This document shows, piece after piece, positions 11,260 through 23,900 of a stretch of DNA of 64,000 nt; the stretch's first letter is position 1; each line of letters starts with the position of its first letter. Location: the NCBI RefSeq assembly GCF_028583425.1, contig NC_072793.1, forward strand, positions 97,201,689 to 97,265,688, read 5' to 3'. A program made the position numbers and the translations under genes. This stretch comes from Eublepharis macularius (lineage: Eukaryota > Chordata > Lepidosauria > Squamata > Eublepharidae). The notes below the pieces were generated by a model. That model did not search any database, was not told where the DNA came from, and saw nothing but the letters and a program-made list of their open reading frames with translations.

Positions 11260-11990
11260 GCTCCATACGGAAAGGTCTCCCTGGCGTCTCTCCCGTCTCT
11301 TGGTGGTTTGATAGCCCGCGGGTGGGTTACGTGGCTGAACTCGGGCAATCTACGGCGAGCACGCGAGGCGCTAGCCAACCGGGGTATTTGAAAGGGAATG
11401 GCAGCCGGCCCTCCTTTCAGCCAGGGGCGACTGCCCAAGCTGAGCCGCCCAGAGGCTCCGAGAACCGGAAGAAACGGCATCGAAGGGCGGGCCGGGCGCT
11501 GTTTCACGCCTTCCCAGGCCCCTCGGGCTCTCGGCTGCTTTCGTCGCCGTGCTGGTCTTTCTGCGGACTCTGCTGCTCTGCGCGGCAGGGGTTTTTCCGT
11601 GCTGTTTTCCCACCGCTGTTCCGGACACGATCTTTGGGAAAGGCCTCGTGGCTTGCAGGCTGGACCGCGCAAGAGAGGCGAGGGGGCAGCTGTGGCGAGC
11701 GTCGGGAAGGCGGGGGGGGGGGGGGAGAGAAGCAAGAGGAGCCGTAGGGTCGGGGCGGCCAGGGGAAGGCCGGGGGCTGTTGTGAGACGCCTCTCCTCTC
11801 TCTCTCTCACAGATGCCGGGGGGCTCGGGCCCCATCGGCGGTGTGTATCAGGAGTTGAGCCAATTCCCCTCGGCCACTTATGCCAGGGTAGGAGTCGGAT
11901 TCGCTGGCTGCCGCGGCGCCAAGTTCCTGCCCCTCTACAGCGGTGAGCCCAGTTGCTCAGACTGATCCTTCCCAGCCCCCCTCCCCGCTG
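11260..11990 (+). promoter_or_regulatory. CpG-rich island at gene B start, putative promoter
   Basis: CpG dinucleotides and GC content rise sharply here compared with both flanks, and exon 1 of gene B lies inside it. It contains a G run near 11710-11725 and a CT-rich run directly before the start codon. No TATA box is obvious. CpG islands usually mark promoters of widely expressed vertebrate genes; the transcription start is not determined. Confidence 0.7.
11813..11942 (+). CDS. Gene B exon 1 (start codon, N-terminal region)
   Basis: The ATG at 11813 opens a 130-nt exon ending in a GTGAGC donor. Its [12 protein letters not shown] block aligns with ALYRGLSRQPAL of human APEH. The ATG directly follows a CT-rich tract ending in CACAG, which looks like a splice acceptor. 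From memory, the human gene has a tiny first coding exon here, so an undetected upstream exon is possible and the true start could differ by a few residues. Confidence 0.7.
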
Positions 11991-14900
11991 TTGGGAAACA
12001 CTTCTGGGTGACGTGTTAGCTGGGTCGGCTTGAGCTGACGGTGTCGTTTTCCCTCCCTGTCCTGCTTTCTAAAATACCCTGCCTCTTTTCCAAATTCTTT
12101 TTATAAGATAAGGCATTCAAAATCTTTATAACATTTTACAGATGTGCGGACAGACCAGATAACTCGGGGGCCACCCAGAGGAATAGACTACTGGTCTCTA
12201 GAATAATAAATGTAATGTTTCTTAGCAATCTAGCTGCACAACAGGCTTGTGCCATTTATCTTAATGATATATGAGGCCCCACTTTGGTAGCTAAATTGAG
12301 CAGTTGATAGGAGCTGCTACCAGTAGCTGAGGAATTAAAGTTCTCAGAAAGGGAGCAAGTTTATTATTTGGAAGGAGATAATAATATTGTGTGCCTCTTA
12401 TTTTTCAAATAGTTTAAAATAAGTGGTTACGCCAATTAATCTTCTAAAAGTCAATATTTATTTGGAACTCTCAGTAGTAGTCAAACTTTAGACCTCAATT
12501 CAGAACCTGTTAAATAATTCATCTGCTGTGGTCTCCCATCAGACCTCCCATCTTTACGCCTCTGTCACAGGGTTGATCTATGCCGATCAGGGTTGTGTAT
12601 CTTCCAGCAGCAGAGGAGTGGTTTACTGGGTTTTGCGATTAGAAGGAACATTGGACAGAATACGCAGCCTTTTAATCAACTTGCTTCCATTGGAGTCTTT
12701 TACTAGGAAAAAGGGACAGAAGTTGGCCAGTCTTGCAGAAATTCACGCATGAATTAAAATTGTATGCACTGTGAAAAACTGATTCACTGTGAAAAGAATA
12801 GCACCAACCCACCCTGTACATCTCAGGTTTGCAGTTACATCCAAGCTAAAGTTGTGTGTAATTAATAAAAAAGGAAAAGTTATTGCATATGTTGAAATCA
12901 AAATGTATGATTGCTTTTTCCGATATTGTAAAAGGAATGTCAAATTTAGAACTGTAATTTGATAGCAGTATAGAATCTTATATTTCCATTATCAAGAAAC
13001 TCTCCAATATTTTTTCTGGGAAATGGCTCTGTGGCAAAAGAACTGAAGGGTGAACAGTGTACTCTGCAGGATCACAACTGGGGAGTACCAGGGGGAACCG
13101 GTGTCCCCTGGCTGTGTGAGCTTTGTGCCCAAACTGTGTAGGTTGCCTGCCACTTTCTTGTCCAGCAGTTCTGGTTTCTCTTTTTGCTGGTTTGATGTCC
13201 TTGATTTTCTTATTCTCTATGAGTTTTTCTCCCTGCTTCTACCTGCCATTGAGTTTTGAGTGCAGGTCCCTTTTCTCGCAGTCAGATCAGCCAAAGTCAG
13301 AGTACTTCAGATATGTTTGTATTTTGTTTCTTTGGGGCAAAGGAACTTGTATTTATTCTCTTTTTGGCCTTCTCTACCTTAAATGAACAAACATCTATCC
13401 ATCACTTTGTCCTCTTACATATACTACACTTGCATCTTTGCTTTTCTGTCCTTCAGTGCAAAGCCTAGCCTGTTGAGCTTTTGTTTAAGACTATAATCCA
13501 AAGCATGCTAACTTTGTTGTTTTCTTATTGGAATCAATTTTGAGTAAATACAGTTGAGATGAGCTTGCAATGTGGCCAAGAATCTCACAGTCTAATTTAT
13601 ATATAATACTGGATTATGTCTTCCCTCATATCTTTTTTTTTGGCTTGCAGAATTATCAGCTGTCTTTACTTGATACTAGAGTTAACAACCATTTTAGTCA
13701 ATATTTTAAAGTAAGGCAGTTTCAGCTGGGTGTTGGTTTGCAGTAGAACAGCACATTTTGAATCCAGTAGAACCTTAAGAACTAACAAGATTTTCGGGGT
13801 ATAAGCTTTCAAGAGTCAAAGCTGCCTTCGGCAATAGCTGTACGTGTGTGACATGGTACTGTATTCAGGGGACACAATAAACAAATGTACAGACTATAGT
13901 ATATCAACATGAAAATGTAAGTGATAAGGAAATGTATACTATGGAGTTGAAATTTCCAAAATTCTTTAGTGAGGGCTCATTCATTAACCTTCATTTCAAC
14001 AGAATTAACAGTTATGCACAAAAGATTTTGAGAGAGGTCAGAAGTTTGAAATGATAAGGTAGGATAACTGGGGGAAGTAAGTTTAAGTTAAAATTAATTG
14101 ATATTGCTACAAGGTTATCATCTGATGAAACATGTTAAGAAGATCCAATTAAAATTCTAAAAAGTGATCCTGTATTAAAGATTGTATTGAGTAAGGAAAT
14201 TCAAGTCTCTGGTAAAGCTAGGATGAGACTGACTGTGCAATCCTAATGGGAGGCGTGAAAAGTGCATAGGGAGAGAACTAAGGCTTGTGCGGGCGTGAAT
14301 GGCACTTATGTAGGCATAACTACTACTACTATGGCGGCTGTCCAAGGTGCACTACCGCAGACAGGTTGCCAATGGTGGGCACGCTTGGCAGCCAGGCGGG
14401 GGCGTAAGTGCGGTGTAAGGTTCGGCATGGAGGGGGCGTGAGGCGGGCCATGAGATAGTTGGCTTCCAAAGCCGCTCCAGGCCCGGGAATGCCCCCTGCA
14501 GCGGCAGAAAATTATGCCACGAAAAAAGGAGGCATAATCCATAGGCGCCTATTAAACAGGAAAACTCAGGCTATCCTCCCAGCCCTGGCCCTGCCCATGT
14601 GGCCCAAAAGGGGCATAGGATGGCAACTACCACAGGGACCAATTCTTGTGCGCTCCTGGGGTGGGCGAGCCCCTCCACCCACGCCCAATCGGCTGCCCAC
14701 ATGCCCTACATAACCTCCAGCTGTGCCACTCATGTAAGTGGGCGGCTAGAGGCTCTCCCAAGCAGCCTCCTGCTGCAGGGACCTTGTGTGCAAGGTGGGA
14801 GAGTGGGTACACAAAGTGGCAGGTCACGAGTGCACTGAGGGGACTTGGTGGAAAATTAGGAGCACTTTGCACTCGCTCAAGGGAAGAAGAGTAAAGTTCA

Positions 14901-17900
14901 GAATGTCTGACTAACAAGAACCACCCAAGTGCCCTTCCAGGTTACCTGACTCCAGAGTCCCAGCTCTGGAAGGGGTGAGGGAGCACTGACAGGTAAGAAG
15001 GAGGTGGGGCGGTGATTACCCCAGCTCACTGATTTGTGCCAGCTGCCCTCCTCACCTGAACTGTCCCAAACGCCAGCCTCTGCAGGTAAGGCTCACCGGT
15101 GGGGGGCTCGGCAGCAGCGGCTGCCTGCCACAGAGACAGTTGCCCAGGAAACTGTTCTTGATGCAGCCATTTGGGGGGGGGGGTGCCATTTGAGGGCTCT
15201 GTTCAGACTCCGTCATCTGAGGCCCCTCCTGGTCGAGGAGGAAGTGCAGCCGCAGGACAAGTTGACAGGGTGTTTGTAACTCCCTGTTGATGGAGGGGGC
15301 TCAGCCTCTTGACTTCCTCCCTCACAGGATAAGACCATTCCAATGCACAGTGCTTTCTCACCAGAGCGTCATGCATCATCTGGTTGCAGGCTGGACCTGT
15401 GATACTGGAGCTGCTGCAGCTGCTTCCACCCATGGACACCCCCCAGAACGTGGCAGACTGGGCTGGGGCTTGGACAGGGCTGGATCTCTTGCCACACGTC
15501 TCTTTCCTTTTCAGGCTGGTCACAACTCGTCAGGGAGATCAAGGGGGCCTGTTCCAGCCCCCGGTGATCCTCTGCAAGTGCCATTCAGGTCCAGCCCAGG
15601 AATCAGTTTTCTAAGGCAGCCTGCATGTCAACCCCACCCCTGCAAGGGCAGGATGAGGGATGGATTTTGTGGCTCTGACTGCTACGCAAACTGCCTTTGC
15701 TCCCTTTCCAGCTGAGGGACATTGGCAGGAAACATGTCCAGAGAACCTCTGCACCTTTTCCAGTTTAATAAAGTATGCGTTGAAAAACCACAAACTGCCT
15801 GTCTGGCTCTCTGTTTGCTTGCTTCCTGGCGGTGCCAGTAGCCCCTGCCCCAACTCCCTGTTGGGATGTCTTTTCACATATCCCCCTGCAAATGTTTCCT
15901 GGCTCAGGGATGGGATGGGTGGGGTGGGCTTTGCTGCCAAAATAAGCAGATGTCGGGTGGTGCCTGTCCAGCTTCCCTGCCCCCTTCCCCCCCCCCAATG
16001 TAAATTCCAGCAGTGAGGTGGGAATTGAAGTATGGCCCATAAATGTCTGGGGGGGGGGTACCGCTGAGGACTCATTCTCTGACAGACAGAGCTGTGGGTA
16101 TCTGATAAGCCAGGCAGCTGACGGTTGCATATGGGGTGATGGGGAGGTTGCTGCCAGGAGGTGGGGGATGTAGAGCAACATATTGGGATCTCCTGGTCTC
16201 CTCCTACAGGATGGACCACCCTCCTTTTCGCTGTTTGTGGAGGCAGGGATGGATTTGGGAAATCTGGTGTGGGGAGGGGGTGGACGGTGTCCCCCGAAGC
16301 ACTGGAACATGGCTCTTGGGATCCAACCCACAATCTCACGTCTTTTGTGATGCTGTGATGAGTTCAAATGGTGCAGCTTTTCACTCTCATCACCCTCAAT
16401 GGGCCTTCTGGCCTCTTGCATGGTTTCCAGTGGGCATTTCTGTCACTCATTGAGGAACCCCCCCCCCCACACACACACACCTGCCTCTCCAGAACATGGG
16501 GGCTGATCCCAAGTGCTGCAGGCTGTGAGTGCGATCCTCACTGGGTCCTGTTGGCTTTCTGGTCCCACTTTTCAGGGAGGGGGAACCTGGTGGGGGGGTG
16601 TTGGTGGGCAGCGGGCCTCCCCATTGGCTGTGCTGCTACTTGCCCCTCGCTTGCCTATCAGGGAAGTAGTGTGGCCATTGGCTCGTGTGGGCGAGGTTGT
16701 CAGGAGAACCAAGTGCTCTTGGCGGCCGCTGCACCTCGCCTTGCTGAGCTCTCGGGCCAGCGTGGCTCTCTTGAAAAAGTCCATAGGGAGTAGCGGAGCA
16801 ACACCACTTTTATGTTGATACGCGGGTGGGGGTGCTGACTCAGGGTTTAGGATTAGGCTGATAGTGTTTAATTTTTTTATTTTTAATGGTAGTTCGCACA
16901 ATACAGATAAAAGCTGAACACTTACAATTGACAAAAATTCCAGATAAAGAGATATAACAATAGAGCTGCATAATGACATTTTTATAACAACATTAAGTAA
17001 AATTATAAAGTAGCTCAAAGATTTGTTAAAAATTGAGATAACTTTGAGATGGGCTGAAGGCTGTTGTTTTCTAGATATTCAAAAAAAGGAAACCATTTCT
17101 CTAAAAAATTTGTGTTATTTGGGAAATGAATTTTATCATGTAGTTTTTCGGAAATAAAATGATCCCATACTTTTGAAAACCAATTTTCTAGTGTTGGATT
17201 TTTTTTTGATTTCCAATTTAATGCAGTGGCACTTTTAGCTGCAATAAGAACATTTGTAATAAGGTCTCTTCTGATTTTAGGGATAAGAATATTGTCCCAG
17301 TGGTTCAAACAATTATCTCAGGTGTTAAAGGGATTTCATAACCAGTTATATCTTTGATTATTTTTAAGATTTCTCCCCAAAATTTGGCTACATATTGGCA
17401 TTTCCACCAACAATGGGAAAAAGTGCCCTCTTCTCCACAACCTTTCCAGCATTGCAGTGGTGATGATGATGTAATCTCTGATAATTTTTTGGGAGTTAAA
17501 TACTATTTATAATTTTGTAAGTTTGTAATTTAGTTACTATTATTTTATAATTATGTGTGCTAGATGACCAGATTTTTCTCCATTGATCTGTTGATGGTTC
17601 TATATTGCAGTCTTATGACCATTTAATTTGGCATTTTAAAGTTTTACACTTTGATGTGTTTAATATGATATTATAGAGTTTAGAGATTTATCCTTTATGT
17701 ATAAAGGTTGAAGAATCTAATATTATTTCAAAATCCGTTTGGGGTTTTTTCATTATCTTTTTAATATTGATTTGGTCGGTCATACTTTTAAGTTGTAGAT
17801 AAGTGAACCATTGAATTTTTTGTTGCATTTTGTGTTCCAAATCTGTTTTTTCTAAAAGACCATTATTAGAAGCTATGTCAATTAATCTAATATTATTGAT

Positions 17901-20900
17901 TTGCCTCCAAAATGAGCTAAAGGTATTATTTTGTCCTGGTAGGAACCAGTGTTATGTAATAAAGGAAGAGAATCTAGATATACCAGGGATAATTTTCTTT
18001 CTTATTAGATCCCATTCTTTTAGTACTATTAAATCTAAAAAGTTTTTTTTTAATCATTGATGGGCAATTATTAGGTTTGTTCCATATAATTTTGATAATT
18101 GTTTTATTATTCAACAGGAGTTGAAAGATCAAGACCCAATTGGGGTTGTCAGTGTGATTTAATAGTTGAACTAGGTTCACTAATCTTGTTGCTGTTTGGT
18201 ATGTAACGAGATCAGGATAGTTAAAGCCACCATTTATGCTTTTTAATCTTAGAGTATCAAAGCAATTCTTGGTTTCTTGCTTTGCCATAAGAAGTTATTC
18301 AGGATATTTTGCTATTCGCGCAATTGTTTCTGCGATATTTTAATTGGGATAGCTCTGAAGACAAATAAAAGTTTTGGTAGAATGAACGATTTAATTGTGT
18401 GAAATCTATCATACCACGAAAGTTTTAATTTTTTTCTAGTTGTTTACATTTGACTCGATTTGCATTATAATTTTCATGTGATTTAGTTTAATAAGGTTGT
18501 TAAAGTCTGATGGGATCGTAATTCCTAAATAAGATATTTGTTTTGAGGCCCATTGGTATTTGTATATTTTATTGATTTGTCTTCCTAAGTTTTTGTCAAT
18601 ATTGATTGGGAGGATGTTTGATTTGGAGTGATTTACTGTTAACTCAGAAATTAATCCAAATTCTGTTAATAATGACTGGAGGTGTTGAAGTGATGACAAA
18701 GGACCTGTTAGATATATTAACATGTCATCAGCAAACATGCTATAAAAGATAATGGACCAATGCTAATGCCCTTTATATATTGATTATCTCTAATTGCAAT
18801 AGCTAAAGGTTCTAGAGCAATCACAAAGAGTATAGGAGAGAGAGGGCATCCTTGCCTGGTTTCTCTTTTAATAATTATTGATTCTGAAAATCATCCATTT
18901 ATTTTGGTATTAACTTGAGGTTGGGAGTAAATTGAATAAATCATATTAATTATCACCAAATCCCATGTATTGTAGGGTCTTATATAAGTAATTTATTTCT
19001 AATGAGTCAAATGCTTTTTCAATGTCTAGGGAGAGAAAAGCAGCCTTTAAGTTGTGAGATTTACAGTGTGTTATTAAATTCAGTGATTTATAAATGTTAT
19101 CAGTTAGATCACATTAAGGGATAAAACCAGTTCGATCTGTATGAATGTAGTTAGATATAAAAGAGTTAATGCGTTTTGCTGGGATTGATGTGAAAATTTT
19201 GTAATCTTGATTGAGCAAGGATAGGGGACGGTACGATGAAACATTTAAAGGATCTTTTCCTTGTTTGGGGATTATGATTATCGTTGCCCTCTTCCAAGAA
19301 GGGAACCAAATGCAGAGAATCACGAGAAGAGATAGCAATAGAGAACAATAATCGTGACAACCTAACGAAATAAACACTTATAACAATGGCAAAAATATTT
19401 TTATTGTTATTGCATTTTTCAATTTGCCATTCAATATATATCAATACACACATTCTTCATATACAGACCTATACATAAAGTGCTAGTGCAAAGCAATGGT
19501 GATACTACCTATAAACAGTTGATATTTTTAAAGTCCATTAGTATTCCTTAGGATCACTCAAAAAGTTCATAGGATCCAACTTCAAGTATAGGTCCAAGTA
19601 CGTGCAGGTTGGAATTTATACCATCTAACGGGCAGACCGGTTCATTTGGGGGGTCCTGTTTCAGGGTCTTTTTCAAAGATGGTTATCTCACTGACGTTAT
19701 TTTCAATATTCAGAAACCTTTATACAAAAACATACAGTTTGAAAAACATGCATAAATACAATGTGACAGATTAAACGCAATAACAATATTGCACTTACTC
19801 CCATTCAAACTACATTTAGACATGCATCAGTTGCTGCTCCTAAGGAAGGCTGCATGTGATAAAAGCCTCAAACCTACTCCTTTTAATCACTCACAGCTGG
19901 CAACTGAACGTAAATTTAAAGTGACCAGTAGCCAGGGCTGCCCTCCACTAGAGGAAACATGCATAGTCATTATTGATGTTCAGTCCTCTGGGGATTAAAG
20001 TATTCTGTTTATAAATCCAAAATGTTTCCCTCCTATGCAGATCTCCATGTATAGCCTCTGGAAACCTTTCCTTTGATGTATACAAAACTGTATATTTCAA
20101 GTCTGTTTCTCTGTGTCCTGCTTCCAGAAGATGACTAACTAACCGAGCTTCTGTTACCTTGTTTTTTATATGTGACAAATGTTCAAGTATTCTTAGTCTT
20201 ACAGCCCGATTTGTTTTGCCTACATACAATAATAAACAGCGACACTGGATCAAATAAACAACATTAGCGGTATTGCAGTTTGTACACTTGTGTTGATTTT
20301 ATCTGTAAAGGAGTAAGTTTCTGTGCATTCATTACAAGTGGGCAAACCCTAGAGTTGCCACGTGCATAATGACCTTCTGGTAGGTATTTATTTGTTTTTG
20401 TCCTGCCATTAAACTCATCTAATTAGCATGTCCTTAATGTTTTTAGTTCTACAATAGGCAACTATAGGAGGGTCCCTGCAACCTGCAATGTCTTCTACAA
20501 GATTCCAATATCTATGGATTATTTTTCCAATAGCTGGGGCAAGGGGTGTATAATCAAGAGCACAGACCAGTCTATTTTGATTTGTTGTATGTCCTTTAGC
20601 AGCTGTTCTCTGGGGTGCAGTGTAGCCCGTTGTAATGCATTATTAACAACATGAGTAGGATAGCCCCTTGCAAGGAAGTCATGACCCAAACAACTACAAT
20701 TTGTCTCAAAATCCATGGGTTTAGTTGAATTTTCTTTAAGGCAGAGAAACTGCCCAAAAGGGATGATATTTCTAATGTATGGTGGGTGAAAGGAACGATA
20801 ATGTAAATATGAATTTCTGTCCGTGTCCTTCTTAAAGGGACGGACTGCCAGACAGTCATTCTGATCACGGAAGATAGTTATATCAAGGAAGTTAATCTCC

Positions 20901-23900
20901 TGGCTGTTGACTTGTGAGCTGAACCTAATATTAGGATGCACTCTAGCCATCCATTGACAAGGAGGCTTTTATCACACACAGCCTTCCTTAGGAGCAGCAA
21001 CCGACGCATGTCTTAAGTGTAGTTTGAATGGGAGTAAGTGCAATATTGTTACTGCGTTTATTCTGTCACATTATATTTATGCATGTTTGTGCTGCAGGTA
21101 ACCCTGCTCGGTCCATGGCCAAGGCCGAACTCACACTCCAGCACAAGGAAAGGTGCACATAGTAGAGAGCAGCAGCGGCAGCCCCAGAGGTGCAGCTAGT
21201 GACCAGCTGATGCAAGACCCTCTGGCGAGGAAGCGCTCTGCCTTGGGGTGATTTTACCTTTAAGGAAGAAAGTCAACAGGTAGTTACAAACACCCGGTCA
21301 AGAGTAGTTTTCTGGGCAGACGGGCTGCTGCCACCGTCCGCTCCCCTGCCAAGCCTCACCTGAAGAGGATAGTAGTCAGGCGAGTTCAGGTGATGGGGCA
21401 GCCAGCACAAATCAGCGAGATGGGTTAGCCACCGCCCCATCTCCTTCTTACCTGTAAGTGCTACCTTGCTCCTTACTGAGATGGAACTTCAGAGTCAGAT
21501 AACCTGCAAGGAAACTTGAGTGGTTATTGTTAGTTAGCCCCACATTCTGGACTTTGTCCTTCTTCCCTTGAGCGAGTGCAAAGTTCTTCCAGTTTTCCCG
21601 CTAAGTCCCCTCCAGTGCACTCTCCTGTCTTGTGCACAAAGTCTGCACAGCAAACGGCAGACAGGCAGAGCCTTCAGCTGTGTGCTCACCTACCTGAGGT
21701 CATGAGCAGTGCAACCAGACGTTTTGTAGGGTGCGTGAGCAGGTGATTGGGTGCGGGGAGGGGGGCTCACCCACCCCGGAAGCGCACGCGGATTGGCCCC
21801 CATGGTAGTTCCCATCCTATGCTCCTTCATGCCACAGGGGTGGGGCTGGGCATGGGGAGAGGGGGCTGAGTTTTCCCCATTCAATGGGCCCCTATGGGCT
21901 ACACCGCCTTTTTCTGTGGTGTAGCTCTTTTGCGCCACTGGGGAGTTCCCATGCCTGGAAGGGCTTAGGGAGTGAACTAACTCCAGCCCACCCTCCGCCC
22001 CACCTCCTCCTGTGCCAGCACAGGGCCCTGCACCACTTCTCTGCCTCTGTCCGCCCACCAAGCGTTCTCACCGGCAGTAGCCCGGCAGCAGTAGCACGCC
22101 TCGTGCTGCCGCTGTCAGAAGGGTATTTGCGTCCACGTAGGAGCCAGTTCCACCGGCGGAAGCCTTAGTTCTCTCCCTGTTCACTCCCCCCCTTAGGGTT
22201 GAGCTGCCTGTGCTTGTACAGGGGGCTACCTTTACCTAGTTGATTTAGTATGTTTTGTTTTATTTTTGCTAATTTTGAGTCAATCGGCTCCGATGAGGAT
22301 AATTGCATCATTTTGGTGTTCAACTGTGCTTTTGCCATTTTGAGTTGTTGAATTTCAGGACTTTCTTGCAGCCTGATTAAATTTTGCGCAGGAAAAAAAG
22401 TCTTGGAGCTTTTTTGCTGCTTTCATTGCATTCTTCTTTTCCGGATCAAGTTTGCCCATAATAAGGTAATTAAATTGGGTGTTATCTTGAGCTTGGGTGA
22501 GGTTTAAGGTTCAAGGTAGATGGAGCACTCTCAGTTGGCGTCCATCACCTCCGGCTCCAACGCCACGCCCCCTGGTAGTGATTAATATTTTATGTGTTCT
22601 AATTATTTTCTTTCATGTTGTGTATTGCCTTTGAAGGGTTTTTCAGGGGAATGGGGTAGAATAATATTTTTTAGGTCTGTAAAAGTATATCCAGCAAATT
22701 AAAATGTTCCCCCACTGTGTTCTAAGTGTTGTGATTTCTCATCCATTGTGTGTAACTATTTATGATGGTATTCACACCTAACCTTTCTGCCTCAACTCTT
22801 CCCTTTTTTCCTTACAATCAAAAGGTTCGTGATGAAATTCACATGAAACTTCTGTGCTTCAACTCATCCTTCCCCCTTATAATCTTCTCCTTAAGAGGAA
22901 TTCTTGGTATGAATCTTCTCTGAAGAAGTGAGCTGTGACTCATGAAATACTGTGAAATAAATGGTGTTAGTCTGTTGTAGCAAAGGTCGAATCCACATTC
23001 ACCCATTACCCGCATGTTTATCGGATATCTTCCGTTTGCCTCCAATCCGCAATTTTTTCCTCTTCATTCACATTCCTGCTTCCAATCCGTCTTTCTCGCA
23101 CGTCCCTCCAGTCACACGGCCGCTCGAAAACAGCTTTTTTGGGCGGGACCTTTTTTCCCCGCCCATTTTTTAAAAAAATTTTGAGCGCACTTTTCCGTTA
23201 TTTCGATCTTGCCTTATAAAGAAACATCATTGAAGATAATGATGCCTCTCTTTCCCCCACTGACAGCCCTGATGGCTCTCTCCCGTTTCTTTTTTGGAAA
23301 TTTGGAAGCATGTGGGAAGCTTTCGTGGGCATTTCCTATGCAGGACAGTTCAGTGCTTGAATTTTACTGAAGTTTCACTTCCTTGGAGTGTCATTATTTC
23401 GATATTTTGTAATTTCGATATTACAGTAATATAAAATAAAAAAATAAAAAACAGTTTAAAAGGAAGTTTCGCGAGTCCGTTCTGAGGATGGATTCACCCC
23501 AAAATGATTTTTCAAACTACCAGATTTGATTCAGAAACAGCATAATCAATAAATCCAATGCTATGAAGTCAAAAACAGTCTTTTGCAGACTACGGAGCAC
23601 TTGCAAGTTGAATCAGCCAATAGGAACTCTCGGAACGGCCGGAGAGACAGGAAGGGGGGGTGTTTTTTAAAAAAACCGCGTAAATTGCGCATTGGCCCGT
23701 TCATGGCCACCGTGAAACTCCCGTTGAAAACCTGTGACCACATATTCAGGAGAAATGCGAATGAAATGCGTCTGTTTAATGAGGTAATGTGACCGGCACT
23801 CGGGATTGCGTGGGGAATGCGGGAAACACGCGACTTAGAATGAGTAATGTGGATTCGACCAAAATAAAAGAAAATTCAAGCAGTACCTTAAAAATTAACA

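Larger units (their letters stand above)
19391..21088 (-). mobile_element. Penelope-like element, degenerate, with inverted ends
   Basis: On the minus strand, 20519-20950 encodes a C-terminal reverse transcriptase piece ([32 protein letters not shown]) and 19948-20253 encodes a GIY-YIG-type endonuclease piece ([26 protein letters not shown]). This order is the Penelope-like layout. The RT fragment is flanked by inverted arms at 19743-19869 and 20962-21088. The core RT is missing, so it is a dead fragment. It differs in sequence from the Penelope-like element at the window end. Confidence 0.75.

Noticed and set aside
7918..11812. A third gene between the two APEH copies
   Set aside because: No exon-like homology or open frame with a domain; the space holds a Helitron-like element and unrecognised DNA.
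11160..11946. Overlapping long open frames on both strands
   Set aside because: High GC in the CpG island reduces stop codons; only the exon 1 frame has homology to APEH.
15611..16421. Two open frames of 218-242 residues on the minus strand
   Set aside because: Low-complexity Pro/Ser-rich translations of GC-rich repeat R; no recognisable domain.
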